From Coprenecus sp902388455 (lineage in GTDB: Bacteria > Bacteroidota > Bacteroidia > Bacteroidales > UBA932): 64,000 nucleotides of DNA. The notes beneath the pieces are model-generated. The model was not told the DNA's origin. It ran no database searches and saw nothing but the letters and a program-made list of their open reading frames with translations. This document shows, in pieces, positions 1 through 8,868 of the stretch (position 1 is its first letter; every line of letters begins with the position of its first letter). Both the position numbers and the translations under genes were made by a program. The stretch covers positions 2,689,905 through 2,753,904 of the forward strand of contig OZ007032.1 of assembly GCA_963931615.1 (NCBI GenBank). The letters run 5' to 3'.

Positions 1-1398
1 AAGTACCGCTATCTCGACCTGCGCCGCAATCCGCTGAAGAAGAATCTGATGCTGCGTCACCGTATGGCTCACGAGGTGCGCAACTACCTAGACAGCAAGG
101 GATTCATGGAGATAGAGACTCCTTATCTGATCAAGTCTACTCCCGAGGGGGCCCGCGATTTCGTAGTGCCTTCACGCATGAATCCCGGTCAGTTCTACGC
201 CCTGCCCCAGAGCCCCCAGCAACAGAAGCAGCTCCTCATGGTAGCCGGTTACGACCGCTACTTCCAGATCGTGCGCTGCTTCAGGGACGAGGACCTCAGG
301 GCCGACCGTCAGCCGGAGTTCACCCAGATAGACTGCGAGATGTCCTTCGTGGAGCGTGACGACGTGCTGGAAATGTTCGAGGGAATGATCAAGACCCTCT
401 TCCACAACGTGCTGGGCAAAGACTTCACCGAGCCGTTCTATAAGATGCCCTACTCCGAGGCCATGGACTCATACGGCTCGGACAAGCCCGATATCCGCTT
501 CGGCATGAAGCTGCACGAGATTACATCCCTGGCCAAGGGACATGACTTCCCTGTCTTCGACTCCGCTGAGTATGTGGGCGGTATCGCCGTTCCCGGATGC
601 GCCGGCTACTCCCGCAAGCAGACCGATGAGCTGACCGAGTGGGTAAAGCGTCCCCAGATCGGCGCCAAGGGACTGGTCTACATCAAGTGCAATGAGGACG
701 GCACCTTCAAGTCCTCGGCCGACAAGTTCCTCACTCCCGATGACCTGGCTACCATGGCCGCAGCCGTTGAGGCTCAGAAGGGCGACCTGATCCTGATTCT
801 CGCCGGTGCCAGGAACAAGATGCGCACTGCCCTCGGCTCCCTGCGTATCGAGATGGGCAACCGTCTCGGCCTGCGCGACCCGAAGGTATTCGCCCCCCTG
901 TGGGTAGTGGACTTCCCCCTGCTGGAGTGGGACGACGAGACATCCCGCTTCTACGCCATGCACCATCCCTTCACTGCTCCCAAGCCCGAGCATCTGGACT
1001 GGTTCTACAGTGACAGGAAGGAAGACTTAGAGCGCGTGTGCGCCAATGCCTACGACTTCGTGCTCAACGGCACCGAGGTGGGCGGCGGTTCCATCCGTAT
1101 CCACGATTCCAAGATACAGGAGCGTATGTTCGAGGTCCTCGGCTTCAGTCATGAGGACGCCGACTACCGCTTCGGCTTCCTGATCAACGCCTTTAAGTAC
1201 GGCGCTCCCCCTCACGGAGGCATCGCATTCGGCTTCGACCGTTTCTGCGCCCTTTTCGGCGGACAGGAGAGCATCCGCGACTTCATCGCATTCCCCAAGA
1301 ACAATCAGGGCCGCGACATGATGCTCGACGCTCCTTCCCGCATCGACCAGGTGCAGATGGACGAGCTCTTCCTGCAGAGTACTTATAAGGAGGAATAA
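1..1398 (+). CDS. aspS: Aspartyl-tRNA synthetase, 5' end outside the window
   Basis: Charges tRNA-Asp with aspartate in the cytoplasm. The frame is open from base 1, so about 465 residues are visible and roughly the first 120 (the anticodon-binding OB fold) lie outside. Class II synthetase motif 2 (FRDEDLRADRQPEFTQ) and motif 3 (GGIAFGFDRF) are intact. The insert domain typical of bacterial AspRS lies between them, with SDKPDIRFG at its start. The protein ends in YKEE with a TAA stop. yqeY follows 18 nt downstream on the same strand, so the two are probably cotranscribed. Identification is secure; whether the enzyme is discriminating or also charges tRNA-Asn cannot be judged from this part. 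Confidence 0.97.
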   Translation, partial: KYRYLDLRRNPLKKNLMLRHRMAHEVRNYLDSKGFMEIETPYLIKSTPEGARDFVVPSRMNPGQFYALPQSPQQQKQLLMVAGYDRYFQIVRCFRDEDLRADRQPEFTQIDCEMSFVERDDVLEMFEGMIKTLFHNVLGKDFTEPFYKMPYSEAMDSYGSDKPDIRFGMKLHEITSLAKGHDFPVFDSAEYVGGIAVPGCAGYSRKQTDELTEWVKRPQIGAKGLVYIKCNEDGTFKSSADKFLTPDDLATMAAAVEAQKGDLILILAGARNKMRTALGSLRIEMGNRLGLRDPKVFAPLWVVDFPLLEWDDETSRFYAMHHPFTAPKPEHLDWFYSDRKEDLERVCANAYDFVLNGTEVGGGSIRIHDSKIQERMFEVLGFSHEDADYRFGFLINAFKYGAPPHGGIAFGFDRFCALFGGQESIRDFIAFPKNNQGRDMMLDAPSRIDQVQMDELFLQSTYKEE

Positions 1399-1416
1399 TA
1401 ATTAAAAAAGAACAAT

Positions 1417-1872
1417 ATGTCACTCGAACAACAGATACAGTCCGACATCAAGGCGGCGATGGTCGCCAAGGACAAGGTGGCTCTCGCGGCCACCCGTGCG
1501 GTGAAGGCCGCAATTCTCCTCGCCAAGACCTCCGAGGGGGGAGCCAAGGACAGCCTCGAGGACTCCGAGGTGGTCAAGATAGTGCAGAAGCTCGTGAAAC
1601 AGCGCAAGGAAAGCGCGGAGATCTACTCCCAGCAGAACCGTCAGGACTTAGCGGACAACGAGCTGGCGGAGGCCGCCGCAATGGAGAAATACCTCCCGGC
1701 CGCCCTCTCCGAGGCTCAGGTCGAGGAGGCCGTCAAGGTCATCATCGCCGAGACCGGCGCCTCATCCATGGCCGACATGGGCAAGGTGATGGGCGTAGCT
1801 ACCAAGAAGCTCGCCGGCCAGGCCGACGGCCGCCTCATCTCCACCATCGTCAAGAAGCTGCTCGCGCAGTAA
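1417..1872 (+). CDS. GatB/YqeY-domain protein
   Basis: A 151-residue protein of the YqeY family, which resembles the C-terminal tRNA-binding domain of the GatB amidotransferase subunit. Its molecular role is not settled. It begins MSLEQQIQSDIKAAMVAKD and contains the family's KxVKQRKESAEIY segment and the conserved EKYLPAALSEAQVEE stretch near residue 90. Full length matches the family (about 150 aa). It sits directly after aspS, which fits a tRNA-linked role. It is convergent with the leftward lipoprotein gene, whose stop lies 11 nt away, with no obvious terminator between them. Confidence 0.9.
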   Translation: MSLEQQIQSDIKAAMVAKDKVALAATRAVKAAILLAKTSEGGAKDSLEDSEVVKIVQKLVKQRKESAEIYSQQNRQDLADNELAEAAAMEKYLPAALSEAQVEEAVKVIIAETGASSMADMGKVMGVATKKLAGQADGRLISTIVKKLLAQ

Positions 1873-1883
1873 GCAGATATATT

Positions 1884-3095
1884 TTATTTTAGCGGAGCGA
1901 GGATGATAACATTGTTGTCGTCCTCGCTTATGTTTTCCAGGATGTCGGAGATACGCTTGCGGGCGGAGCTGCTGAGGTTGCCGTTTTCAAGGAATCCGGG
2001 TCCTGCTTCCATGAAATATTCAGCGCTGCGGCTGGAGACGAGGTATCCGTTTTTGAAAGTAGGACTGGTACTGTCATTGGTAAGGATATCGTTTATAATG
2101 GTGCGGCGTGAGACTTCTCCGGTCCTGCGGTCCAGGATTATGGCCGGCTGGATGTCAATTTCCATACTTATGCTTACGCCTGAGCCGGTGTTTCTGCTCA
2201 GGACCATCTTCGTCTTGTTGATGTTGACCACGGCATAGTCCGGAAGGATAAAGGGATCGTGCATGTAGTCGCCATCGTCAAATGACAGTGCGTTGGGTTC
2301 GGTGGTTTCTCCCAATTTCATCGTCAGCAGCGGGCTGAGTTCCCTGTCCTGTATGATGAAAAGGGTGTCCTGCTGGGTGTTCATCGACCACTGGCAGATG
2401 TCCAGGGCTCCGTCCACGTTGAGAGAGGTGTGGAGACGGAGCATCGCATTTACCGGTGCGGAGCCTGTTTTCGGAATCTCCCAGATGATATTGCCCTGCA
2501 TGTCCTGACACCAGGCTGCAGGACAGCTGCCGTCATAGGGTACTCCGGCTATGGTGACGGTGCGGGCTTTGCTGTCGACCATGAAGTTGTAGCCCTGGTT
2601 GGGATTGCCGTTGCCTTCGTATGCAAGGGGAAGGTCTTCGGAGAGACGTCCGGTGCTGATGTCGTAGGCGTAGACTTTGTTGGTATTCAAGGTGCTGATC
2701 CAGACTTTTCCGCCGGTCTCGTCTATCTGTGCGAAAGATATTCCGGTGTATTCTCCCGGACCGCGTCCGATGTTGCCGATATTGCGCAGGAACTTGCCGG
2801 TGGCTCTGTCGAAGAGTTTGAAGGGTTTTTCCATAGGCGAGTATATTCCGATGTAGCGGTCAGAGACGGTAATCTCTCCGCCGTCGATAAGTGCTTCGGG
2901 ATCGCTGCTGTCCAGGGCGATGAACTCAGGCTCGCCTACCCAGTCGGAGAGGAGGATGTCCTCTCCCTGCGGCAATCTGTCGTATTGCACTGAGATGAGA
3001 CCTCCGTCCCATGCCTGCTGCTGTCCGCATGAGGACAGCAACGGAAGGGCGGCTGATACGGCTATACTGAAGAAAGAGATGGTCAGGTGTTTCAT
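1884..3095 (-). CDS. Six-bladed beta-propeller lipoprotein, paralog 1
   Basis: A 403-aa exported lipoprotein. The signal peptide ends in a lipobox LLSSC near residue 22. The rest is a BF3164-like/TolB-like six-bladed beta-propeller. Diagnostic shared segments are EPEFIALDS (residues about 50-60), KLFDRATGKFLRNIGNIGRGPGEY (about 90-115), a WCQDMQGNIIWEIPKT strand and a C-terminal SEDDNNVIILAPLK. It is the last gene of a leftward cluster and starts 17 nt after the preceding paralog. Function is unknown; such proteins are thought to be periplasmic or surface scaffolds in Bacteroidales. No catalytic residues can be assigned. Confidence 0.85.
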   Translation of the reverse strand: MKHLTISFFSIAVSAALPLLSSCGQQQAWDGGLISVQYDRLPQGEDILLSDWVGEPEFIALDSSDPEALIDGGEITVSDRYIGIYSPMEKPFKLFDRATGKFLRNIGNIGRGPGEYTGISFAQIDETGGKVWISTLNTNKVYAYDISTGRLSEDLPLAYEGNGNPNQGYNFMVDSKARTVTIAGVPYDGSCPAAWCQDMQGNIIWEIPKTGSAPVNAMLRLHTSLNVDGALDICQWSMNTQQDTLFIIQDRELSPLLTMKLGETTEPNALSFDDGDYMHDPFILPDYAVVNINKTKMVLSRNTGSGVSISMEIDIQPAIILDRRTGEVSRRTIINDILTNDSTSPTFKNGYLVSSRSAEYFMEAGPGFLENGNLSSSARKRISDILENISEDDNNVIILAPLK

Positions 3096-3112
3096 GGTGA
3101 GGGAAGTTGGGT

Positions 3113-4306
3113 TTATCGGAGTTTGTAGATGACTATGATGTTGTTGTCCTCGTCGGAGAGGCCGGAGAGGATGGTGCGTATCCTGTCTTTGGCTGAGTCG
3201 GAGAGTCTGCCTTCTTCGAGGGCAGTGGAGGCTGTCTCACGGAAGAGTGCGGGGTCGTAGCTCTGAATCAGATATCCGCCGGAGGGCTGCGGGCTGCACT
3301 TGCCTGTCCCGAGGTAGTCGTTGACTATGGTGCATCTGTAGGCTTCGCCGCTTCGTCTGTCGGTTATGACTGTTGCCGAAGAACCGAATGTTATGACCCC
3401 GTTTTTCATGGGCTGGGGAGCCTGGATGTCTGTCAGGATTTTATCCTGTAGAGCAAGGCTGATGGCTATCATCTGAACGTCTGTAGCAGTTCCGGCTTTT
3501 TTGCCGAGATCCATTGTGAATACGGGTCTTAAGGCTCCGTTCTCAGCTATGAACAGTGTGTCCTCTGCGGCATTGAAAGTATTGAACGAGATATCGAGGC
3601 TCCCGGGAATGTTCCTTTTGCTTAATATACCCCATTGGCTTATGGCTTCTATGTTGGTAGATGCCATGCTCATTCCGCGTTCGGAGACGCTCCAGATCAC
3701 ATTGCCCTTGAAGTCCTGCTGCCAGGCGGCGGTGGTGTCGCTGTCTTCCGGGTAGGGAACCCTCGCGCAGGTGATGAGTCCGGCTTCAGGGTCAATAGTG
3801 AAGGCGGATTTTGAATAGTTGTAGTCTCCTAAATTATAGGCCAGGGGCACGTCCTCGACAAATTGCCTTGTGCCGAGGTCATATACGTGGAGCACGTCAG
3901 GTCTGTCATGGAGCCATATCCGGTTGTTTTTCTCATCAATGAACGAGCCGAGCAGGTACAGGTATTCGCCCGGACCGCGTCCGACATTGCCTACTGTCCC
4001 GAGATATTTTCCGGTGGCCCGGTCATAGAGTTTGTATGGATTGCCCTGGTAATATCCGCTGGAGATGCCTATATGCTGCTCAGAGATATTTATTCCCCCC
4101 GTGGCGTATGCTTCGGGGCTGCGGCTGTCGAGGGCGATGAACTCGGGCTCTTCGAACAGGTCGGAGAGGTTGACTGTGCCCTTGTCGGTCAGTTCTTTGT
4201 AATTGATCGAGATAAGGCCGGTGTCTGCGCCCTGCCTGCCGCTGCATGAGGTGACAGTAAGAAGTATGGCGGCTGTGCAGATAAAGGATATTTTGGACTT
4301 CATCAT
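3113..4306 (-). CDS. Six-bladed beta-propeller lipoprotein, paralog 2
   Basis: About 397 aa. I start it at the MMKSKISF methionine (4306, or 4303 for the second Met) because only there does a lipoprotein signal begin (lipobox TVTSC). The frame is open further upstream but gives a polar non-signal extension that runs into a hairpin. It has the same core as its neighbours: EEPEFIALDSRSPEA, KLYDRATGKYLGTVGNVGRGPGEY and a C-terminal LSDEDNNIIVIYKLR. It diverges more in the middle of the propeller than paralogs 1 and 3. It is separated from the upstream SDR gene by a hairpin at 4364-4400, so it may have its own transcript or be attenuated. Function unknown. Confidence 0.83.
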   Translation of the reverse strand: MMKSKISFICTAAILLTVTSCSGRQGADTGLISINYKELTDKGTVNLSDLFEEPEFIALDSRSPEAYATGGINISEQHIGISSGYYQGNPYKLYDRATGKYLGTVGNVGRGPGEYLYLLGSFIDEKNNRIWLHDRPDVLHVYDLGTRQFVEDVPLAYNLGDYNYSKSAFTIDPEAGLITCARVPYPEDSDTTAAWQQDFKGNVIWSVSERGMSMASTNIEAISQWGILSKRNIPGSLDISFNTFNAAEDTLFIAENGALRPVFTMDLGKKAGTATDVQMIAISLALQDKILTDIQAPQPMKNGVITFGSSATVITDRRSGEAYRCTIVNDYLGTGKCSPQPSGGYLIQSYDPALFRETASTALEEGRLSDSAKDRIRTILSGLSDEDNNIIVIYKLR

Positions 4307-4363
4307 GTCTGGCGAGGTTAGGGCTTGTAACTGTTTGTAAATGAATTGCTTTTGATTTTGTAA

Positions 4364-4400
4364 GGTGCCACGTTCAGTTTTGGAAAGCCGACGTGGCACC
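4364..4400 (-). other. Hairpin between the SDR gene and beta-propeller paralog 2
   Basis: A perfect 10-bp inverted repeat GGTGCCACGT / ACGTGGCACC with a 17-nt loop. It lies in the 150-nt gap between the stop of the SDR gene and the start of paralog 2. On the transcribed (minus) strand it is followed by TTACAAAATC rather than a clean T run, so it is a weak terminator at best. It could be an attenuator, an mRNA stabiliser or an operator. Confidence 0.6.
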
Positions 4401-4459
4401 TATGTGAAGCGTAGTGGTTTGATAATTAGCTTGTTGCGGTTTTGCGGTGTGCCGGCTTG

Positions 4460-5221
4460 TCAGGCCTTCTTGTAGGTGATGGTGCCGGTGGCCTGGTTGG
4501 TGGGCATGACGAGGACCTCGGCGATCTGCATGTACTCGGGGGCGCTGGCGGCGAACCATGCCACTTCGGCGATGTCGGCTCCGGTCAGGGGGCGGATGCC
4601 CTTGTAGACGCTGTCGGCCTTGGCCTTGTCACCGCGGAAGCGCACGACGGAGAAATTGGTCTCCACGAGGCCGGGCTTGATGTTGGTGACTCTCAGCGGA
4701 GTGTCCACGAGGTCGATGCGGAGGCCGTCGGAGAGGGCTTTCACTGCGGCCTTGGTAGCGCAGTACACGCTGCCTCCGGGGTAGGCGGCGTCACCGGCGA
4801 TGGAGCCGAGGTTGATGATGTGGCCGCGTCCGCGCTCGACCATGCCGGGCACTACGAGGCGGGTCATCGAGAGCAGGCCGCGGATGTTGGTGTCGAGCAT
4901 GATGTCCCATTCGTCGAGGTTGCCCTCATGCTCCTTGTCCACGCCGAAGACGAGGCCGGCGTTGTTGATGAGCACGTCGATGTTCTTCCATTTGCCTTCA
5001 AGGGTACCGAGGGCCGCGATGATCTGGTCCCTGTAGCGGACGTCGAAGGGCAGTACGAGGGCATCGGCTCCCAGTCCGGCCAGCTCGGCCTTCAGGGCCT
5101 CTCCCTTCTCGGGCTTGCGGCAGTTGATGATGATGTCATAGCCGCCTGCTGCGAACTTTTTCGCGCAGGCCTCGCCGATACCGCTTGTGGCACCGGTGAT
5201 AAGTGCGATTTTTCTTTCCAT
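4460..5221 (-). CDS. SDR-family NAD(P)-dependent oxidoreductase
   Basis: A 253-aa classical short-chain dehydrogenase. The cofactor motif TGATSGIG is at residues about 10-17, NNAG is near 88, and the active site has a serine in GSIAG followed by YCATK (YxxxK) near 155-159. It resembles YdfG/3-hydroxy-acid dehydrogenase-type SDRs (serine or short hydroxy-acid oxidation with NADP), but the substrate cannot be read from the sequence. It starts 5 nt after the stop of beta-propeller paralog 3 and so is almost certainly in the same transcript. A cytoplasmic enzyme inserted between secreted lipoprotein paralogs is unusual and may be an accident of gene order. Confidence 0.9.
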   Translation of the reverse strand: MERKIALITGATSGIGEACAKKFAAGGYDIIINCRKPEKGEALKAELAGLGADALVLPFDVRYRDQIIAALGTLEGKWKNIDVLINNAGLVFGVDKEHEGNLDEWDIMLDTNIRGLLSMTRLVVPGMVERGRGHIINLGSIAGDAAYPGGSVYCATKAAVKALSDGLRIDLVDTPLRVTNIKPGLVETNFSVVRFRGDKAKADSVYKGIRPLTGADIAEVAWFAASAPEYMQIAEVLVMPTNQATGTITYKKA

Positions 5222-5226
5222 ATACT

Positions 5227-6453
5227 TTATTTAAGTGGTGCTATCATGAGTATGATGTTGTCGTTCTCGGTCAGGCCGTCGAGGATGGAGGATATCCTGG
5301 TGCGGGCGGCTTCGCTGAGCCTGCCGTCGGCCAGGGCCTTGGCTCCGGCTTCCTGGAATGTCAGGGCGTCATAGCTGTTTGCGAGGTAACCGTCTGAGAA
5401 TCGGAAATTATTGTCGTTCCATGTCATGATGTCGTCCACGATGTTGCGCAGGGATACTTCCTCTGTCTGCCTGTCCATGACCACGTTGGGCAGATATTCA
5501 TATTCGATGAAGAATTCCGCGCCTCTGCTGGTCATTCCTGCTGACCTGGATATTCCGATGACAGCGTATCCCGGGAGGAGGCTGGAGCTGCGGAAGAGCC
5601 TGTCTTCACTGAGATCTATGTAGTTAGGCTCGGTAATGCCTTCGAACTGGACAGTAAGAATGGGCTTGATCTCCCGGTTCTCCAACACGTACAATGTGTC
5701 CTGCGCGGTGTTGTTGCTCTCGAAGCACAGGTCCATGGTGCCCGGTGTGTTGCGTCCGGTATGCATCGTCAGTAAGACATTCTCCTCCATAGTGTAGGTC
5801 TTGGGGATCTCCCACAGGATGTTGCCCTCCATGTCCTGGCACCATGCGGATGCGGGACATTTGTCCTTAAAGGGCAGCGGTACGACTGTAATAGTGCTGG
5901 AAAGGCTGTCCACTAAGAAGTTGAAGCCGTTGTTGGTATTGTTGTCGGCCTTATAGGGCAGCTTGATGTCCGCAACGAGCCTGCCGGAGGCGATATCGTA
6001 ACCGTAGATATTGTGCCTGTCTATAGTGCTGATCCAGACCTTTCCGCCGGCTTCGTCCAGTTGTGCCGAGGAGATGCTGTTGTACTCTCCCGGACCGCGT
6101 CCGATGCCGCCGATGTCCCGCAGATATTTTCCTGTGGCACGGTCGAAGAGTTTGAATGGAGTCTCGCTGTTCTTGCGGTAAACGCCTATGTAGTGGTCGG
6201 AGATGGTGAACTGCCCGCCGGTAACCAGAGCCTCAGGCCGGCTTTCCAGGGCTATGAACTCCGGCTCGCCGACCCACTCCGATATGAGGATGTCCTCTCC
6301 CTGCTTCAGATCGGCATAGTTGACGGAGACGAGTCCTTCCGGGTTGCGGTGAGAGGTGCTTTTCGGACCGCATGACACGGCGCCCAGCAGGACGGCCGCT
6401 GACAGCAGGACGGCACTGGAGCAACGTGCTGCGTTAATCAGTAAAGTTTTCAT
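5227..6453 (-). CDS. Six-bladed beta-propeller lipoprotein, paralog 3
   Basis: A 408-aa lipoprotein and the first gene of the leftward cluster. The signal peptide ends in lipobox GAVSC near residue 28. It carries the family segments EWVGEPEFIALES, KLFDRATGKYLRDIGGIGRGPGEY, WCQDMEGNILWEIPKTY and a terminal ENDNIILMIAPLK. It is closest to paralog 1, sharing GKVWIST and the ending IAPLK. It is divergent from the phosphate transporter gene. A possible minus-strand -7 box TAACTTTG lies at 6476-6483, 22 nt upstream of the start. Function unknown. Confidence 0.85.
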   Translation of the reverse strand: MKTLLINAARCSSAVLLSAAVLLGAVSCGPKSTSHRNPEGLVSVNYADLKQGEDILISEWVGEPEFIALESRPEALVTGGQFTISDHYIGVYRKNSETPFKLFDRATGKYLRDIGGIGRGPGEYNSISSAQLDEAGGKVWISTIDRHNIYGYDIASGRLVADIKLPYKADNNTNNGFNFLVDSLSSTITVVPLPFKDKCPASAWCQDMEGNILWEIPKTYTMEENVLLTMHTGRNTPGTMDLCFESNNTAQDTLYVLENREIKPILTVQFEGITEPNYIDLSEDRLFRSSSLLPGYAVIGISRSAGMTSRGAEFFIEYEYLPNVVMDRQTEEVSLRNIVDDIMTWNDNNFRFSDGYLANSYDALTFQEAGAKALADGRLSEAARTRISSILDGLTENDNIILMIAPLK

Positions 6454-6505
6454 GTGTTAATGTGTTAATGTCTTTCAAAGTTAGCAAACTTTTTCCATTT
6501 CATAT

Positions 6506-6558
6506 TCTTGTTACAATTTTGTAATACTTTTGTAACATAACAGCCATACTTTTGCAAC
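6506..6558 (+). promoter_or_regulatory. 11-bp direct repeats resembling a Pho box, with two -7 boxes
   Basis: Half-sites related to TTTTGTAAC start at 6506 (TCTTGTTAC), 6517 (TTTTGTAAT), 6528 (TTTTGTAAC) and 6550 (TTTTGCAAC). The spacings are 11, 11 and 22 bp. PhoB-type regulators bind 11-bp-spaced direct repeats, and the gene downstream is a phosphate transporter followed by an OmpR-type regulator and kinase. Two -7-like boxes TACTTTTG overlap the repeats at 6525-6532 and 6547-6554. A closely matching 20-mer lies before ppk at 20184-20203. Confidence 0.65.
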
Positions 6559-6576
6559 CGAAATTTATACACAGTT

Positions 6577-8847
6577 ATGGAGTTTTTGTATATAGGAATC
6601 ATCATTTTCCTTTTCTGCCTCGCCATTTCGGACATTATTGTCGGCGTGAGCAACGACGCTGTAAACTTTCTCAACTCCGCGGTAGGTTCCAAGACCGCGA
6701 AATTCCGGAACCTCATCATCATCGCATCTATCGGAGTGTTCCTCGGAGCATCCCTGTCCAACGGTATGATGGATATCGCCCGCCACGGTATCTTCCAGCC
6801 TCAGTATTTCAGCTTTGCAGAGCTGATAACGATTATGCTGGCGGTAATGGTGACTGACGTGATACTGCTGGACGCATTCAACTCGAGAGGTCTGCCTACT
6901 TCCACGACGGTATCCCTAGTATTCGAGCTGCTCGGAGGTACGGTAGCCCTTGCCATGATCAAGAATATCCAGACCGACGGGGCCCTGACATTCGCGCAGA
7001 TGATCAACACGGACAAGGCTCTCTCCGTGATCCTCGGCATATTCCTCTCCATAGCGATAGCATTCATATTCGGTATGATAATCCAGTGGATAGTCCGTAC
7101 GATTTTCACTTTCAACTATAAGCCCCGGATGAAATACCTGGCCGGAATCTTCGGCGGCATTGCGGTTACGGCCATCGTATATTTCCTTCTGATAAAAGGT
7201 CTGAAGGATTCCTCCTTCATGACGGCAGATGCCAATGCATGGATTAAGGAGCATACGGGAATGCTGGTTCTCTGTCTCTTCGTAGGCAGCAGCATTATCA
7301 TGCAGATACTGCACTGGTGCAAGGTAAATATCCTGAAAGTCATCGTGCTGATGGGTACGCTCTCGCTAGCTATGGCCTTTGCCGGCAATGACCTTGTCAA
7401 CTTCGTCGGCGTGCCTCTCGCAGGCTTCTCCGCATGGCAGGACTATTCTGCGAACGGTATGGGTGTGGGTGCTGACAACTACCTGATGGGCAGTCTTCTC
7501 GAGCCTGCACATACTCCGATGATATTCCTGATACTCTCCGGAGCCACCATGGTATTCGCCCTGGCGACATCCAGAAAGGCCCGCAACGTGATTAACACCG
7601 AGGTCAACCTGACCAACCAGAACGAGTCCGAGGCTTCCTTCGGCACCTCCGCCACCGGACGCCGTCTCGTGCAGATAGCCAATTCCTTCGCCACATGGCT
7701 GGAGAAGGTGACCCCCCTGAGAGTCCGCAACTGGATTGACAGCCGCTTCAACAAGGACGAGGCCATCCTCGTCAAGGGTGCCGCATTTGACCAGATGAGG
7801 GCCGCCGTCAACCTGGTGGTATCCTCCCTCCTGATTGCCCTCGGCACCTCCCTCAAGCTGCCCCTCTCCACTACCTTCGTAACATTTACCGTGGCCATGG
7901 GTACCTCCCTGATGGACCGCGCCTGGGACCGCGAGAGCGCCGTAGGCAGGGTGACCGGCATGATGTCCGTGATGGGCGGCTGGCTGCTGACAGCGGTGAT
8001 AGCCTTCGCAGTCTGCTTCGCGATAGCCCTCGTGATGCACTACGGCAGTTTCATCGCAATGATACTCCTCAGCCTTGTAGCCCTGTTTATCATCATCCGC
8101 AGCAATATCAAGTTCAATAAGAAAGCCCACGAGAAGGAGAAGAACAAGACCGTCTTCGAGCAGATGATGTCCTCCAACGACCCCGACGAGGTATGGAGCC
8201 TGCTCAAGAACCAGGTAAAGGACAGTACGGTCAAGGAACTGGACTATGTCTCCAACTACTACTCCAACTTCATCGACTGCTTCGTCAGCGAGAACCTCAA
8301 GTGCCTGCGCCGTCAGTACAGCACCATGCACGCCGAGATAGACGGCTACAAGTCCGTCCGCCGCAAGGAGATTCTGGCCCTCAAGCGCACCGACCCGACC
8401 GTGTCCGTGCAGGCCAGCACCTGGTTCCACCTCGAGGCCAACAACACCTCCCAGCTCCTGTACAGCCTCAAGCGTATGTCCGAGCCCTGCAAGGAGCACC
8501 TGGAGAACAACTTCAACCCCCTGCCCAAGGACTGCGCCGAGGAGTTTGCTCCCGCCAGCGAGGCCTTCCTCGTCCTGCTCAACAAGACCCGCGCCTACGT
8601 GGACGACTTCAACCCCGCGGCTGAGCAGCAGTCCAAGGAGCTGATCAAGGACATCTCCGCCTACAAGAAGGAAGTGGCCGTGCTGCGCAAGAACAACCTC
8701 GAGCGCTTCAACTCCGAGTCCGACACCTCCAACTTCAACATCTACATCCTCTATCAGACCATCCTGCAGGAGACCCAGCAGATGGCCGACAACCTGAAGC
8801 ACCTGATTCGCGCCTACACCTACCTCTCCACAGTGAAGGGTAAGTAA
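6577..8847 (+). CDS. PiT-family phosphate transporter with PhoU-like C-terminal extension
   Basis: A 756-aa integral membrane protein of the PHO4/PiT family (Pi symporter). The family signature is repeated in the two halves: GVSNDAVNFLNS near residue 25 and the LPLSTTFVTFTVAMGTSLMD region near 430. About ten hydrophobic segments run to about residue 505. The remaining roughly 240 residues are soluble and helical, start after FNKKAHEKEKNKTVFEQ, and resemble PhoU-type helical domains. Typical PiT proteins stop well before this. A response regulator and a kinase follow in the same direction, and 11-bp repeats precede it. I infer inorganic phosphate uptake combined with phosphate signalling. Confidence 0.9.
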   Translation: MEFLYIGIIIFLFCLAISDIIVGVSNDAVNFLNSAVGSKTAKFRNLIIIASIGVFLGASLSNGMMDIARHGIFQPQYFSFAELITIMLAVMVTDVILLDAFNSRGLPTSTTVSLVFELLGGTVALAMIKNIQTDGALTFAQMINTDKALSVILGIFLSIAIAFIFGMIIQWIVRTIFTFNYKPRMKYLAGIFGGIAVTAIVYFLLIKGLKDSSFMTADANAWIKEHTGMLVLCLFVGSSIIMQILHWCKVNILKVIVLMGTLSLAMAFAGNDLVNFVGVPLAGFSAWQDYSANGMGVGADNYLMGSLLEPAHTPMIFLILSGATMVFALATSRKARNVINTEVNLTNQNESEASFGTSATGRRLVQIANSFATWLEKVTPLRVRNWIDSRFNKDEAILVKGAAFDQMRAAVNLVVSSLLIALGTSLKLPLSTTFVTFTVAMGTSLMDRAWDRESAVGRVTGMMSVMGGWLLTAVIAFAVCFAIALVMHYGSFIAMILLSLVALFIIIRSNIKFNKKAHEKEKNKTVFEQMMSSNDPDEVWSLLKNQVKDSTVKELDYVSNYYSNFIDCFVSENLKCLRRQYSTMHAEIDGYKSVRRKEILALKRTDPTVSVQASTWFHLEANNTSQLLYSLKRMSEPCKEHLENNFNPLPKDCAEEFAPASEAFLVLLNKTRAYVDDFNPAAEQQSKELIKDISAYKKEVAVLRKNNLERFNSESDTSNFNIYILYQTILQETQQMADNLKHLIRAYTYLSTVKGK

Positions 8848-8868
8848 AAATTAATACTATATTTGCGT

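Noticed and set aside
7366..8802. Long open frame (478 codons) on the minus strand across the phosphate transporter
   Set aside because: It mirrors the transporter's codon bias, has low-complexity Gly/Leu/Val/His composition and no domain; the plus-strand gene is unambiguous.
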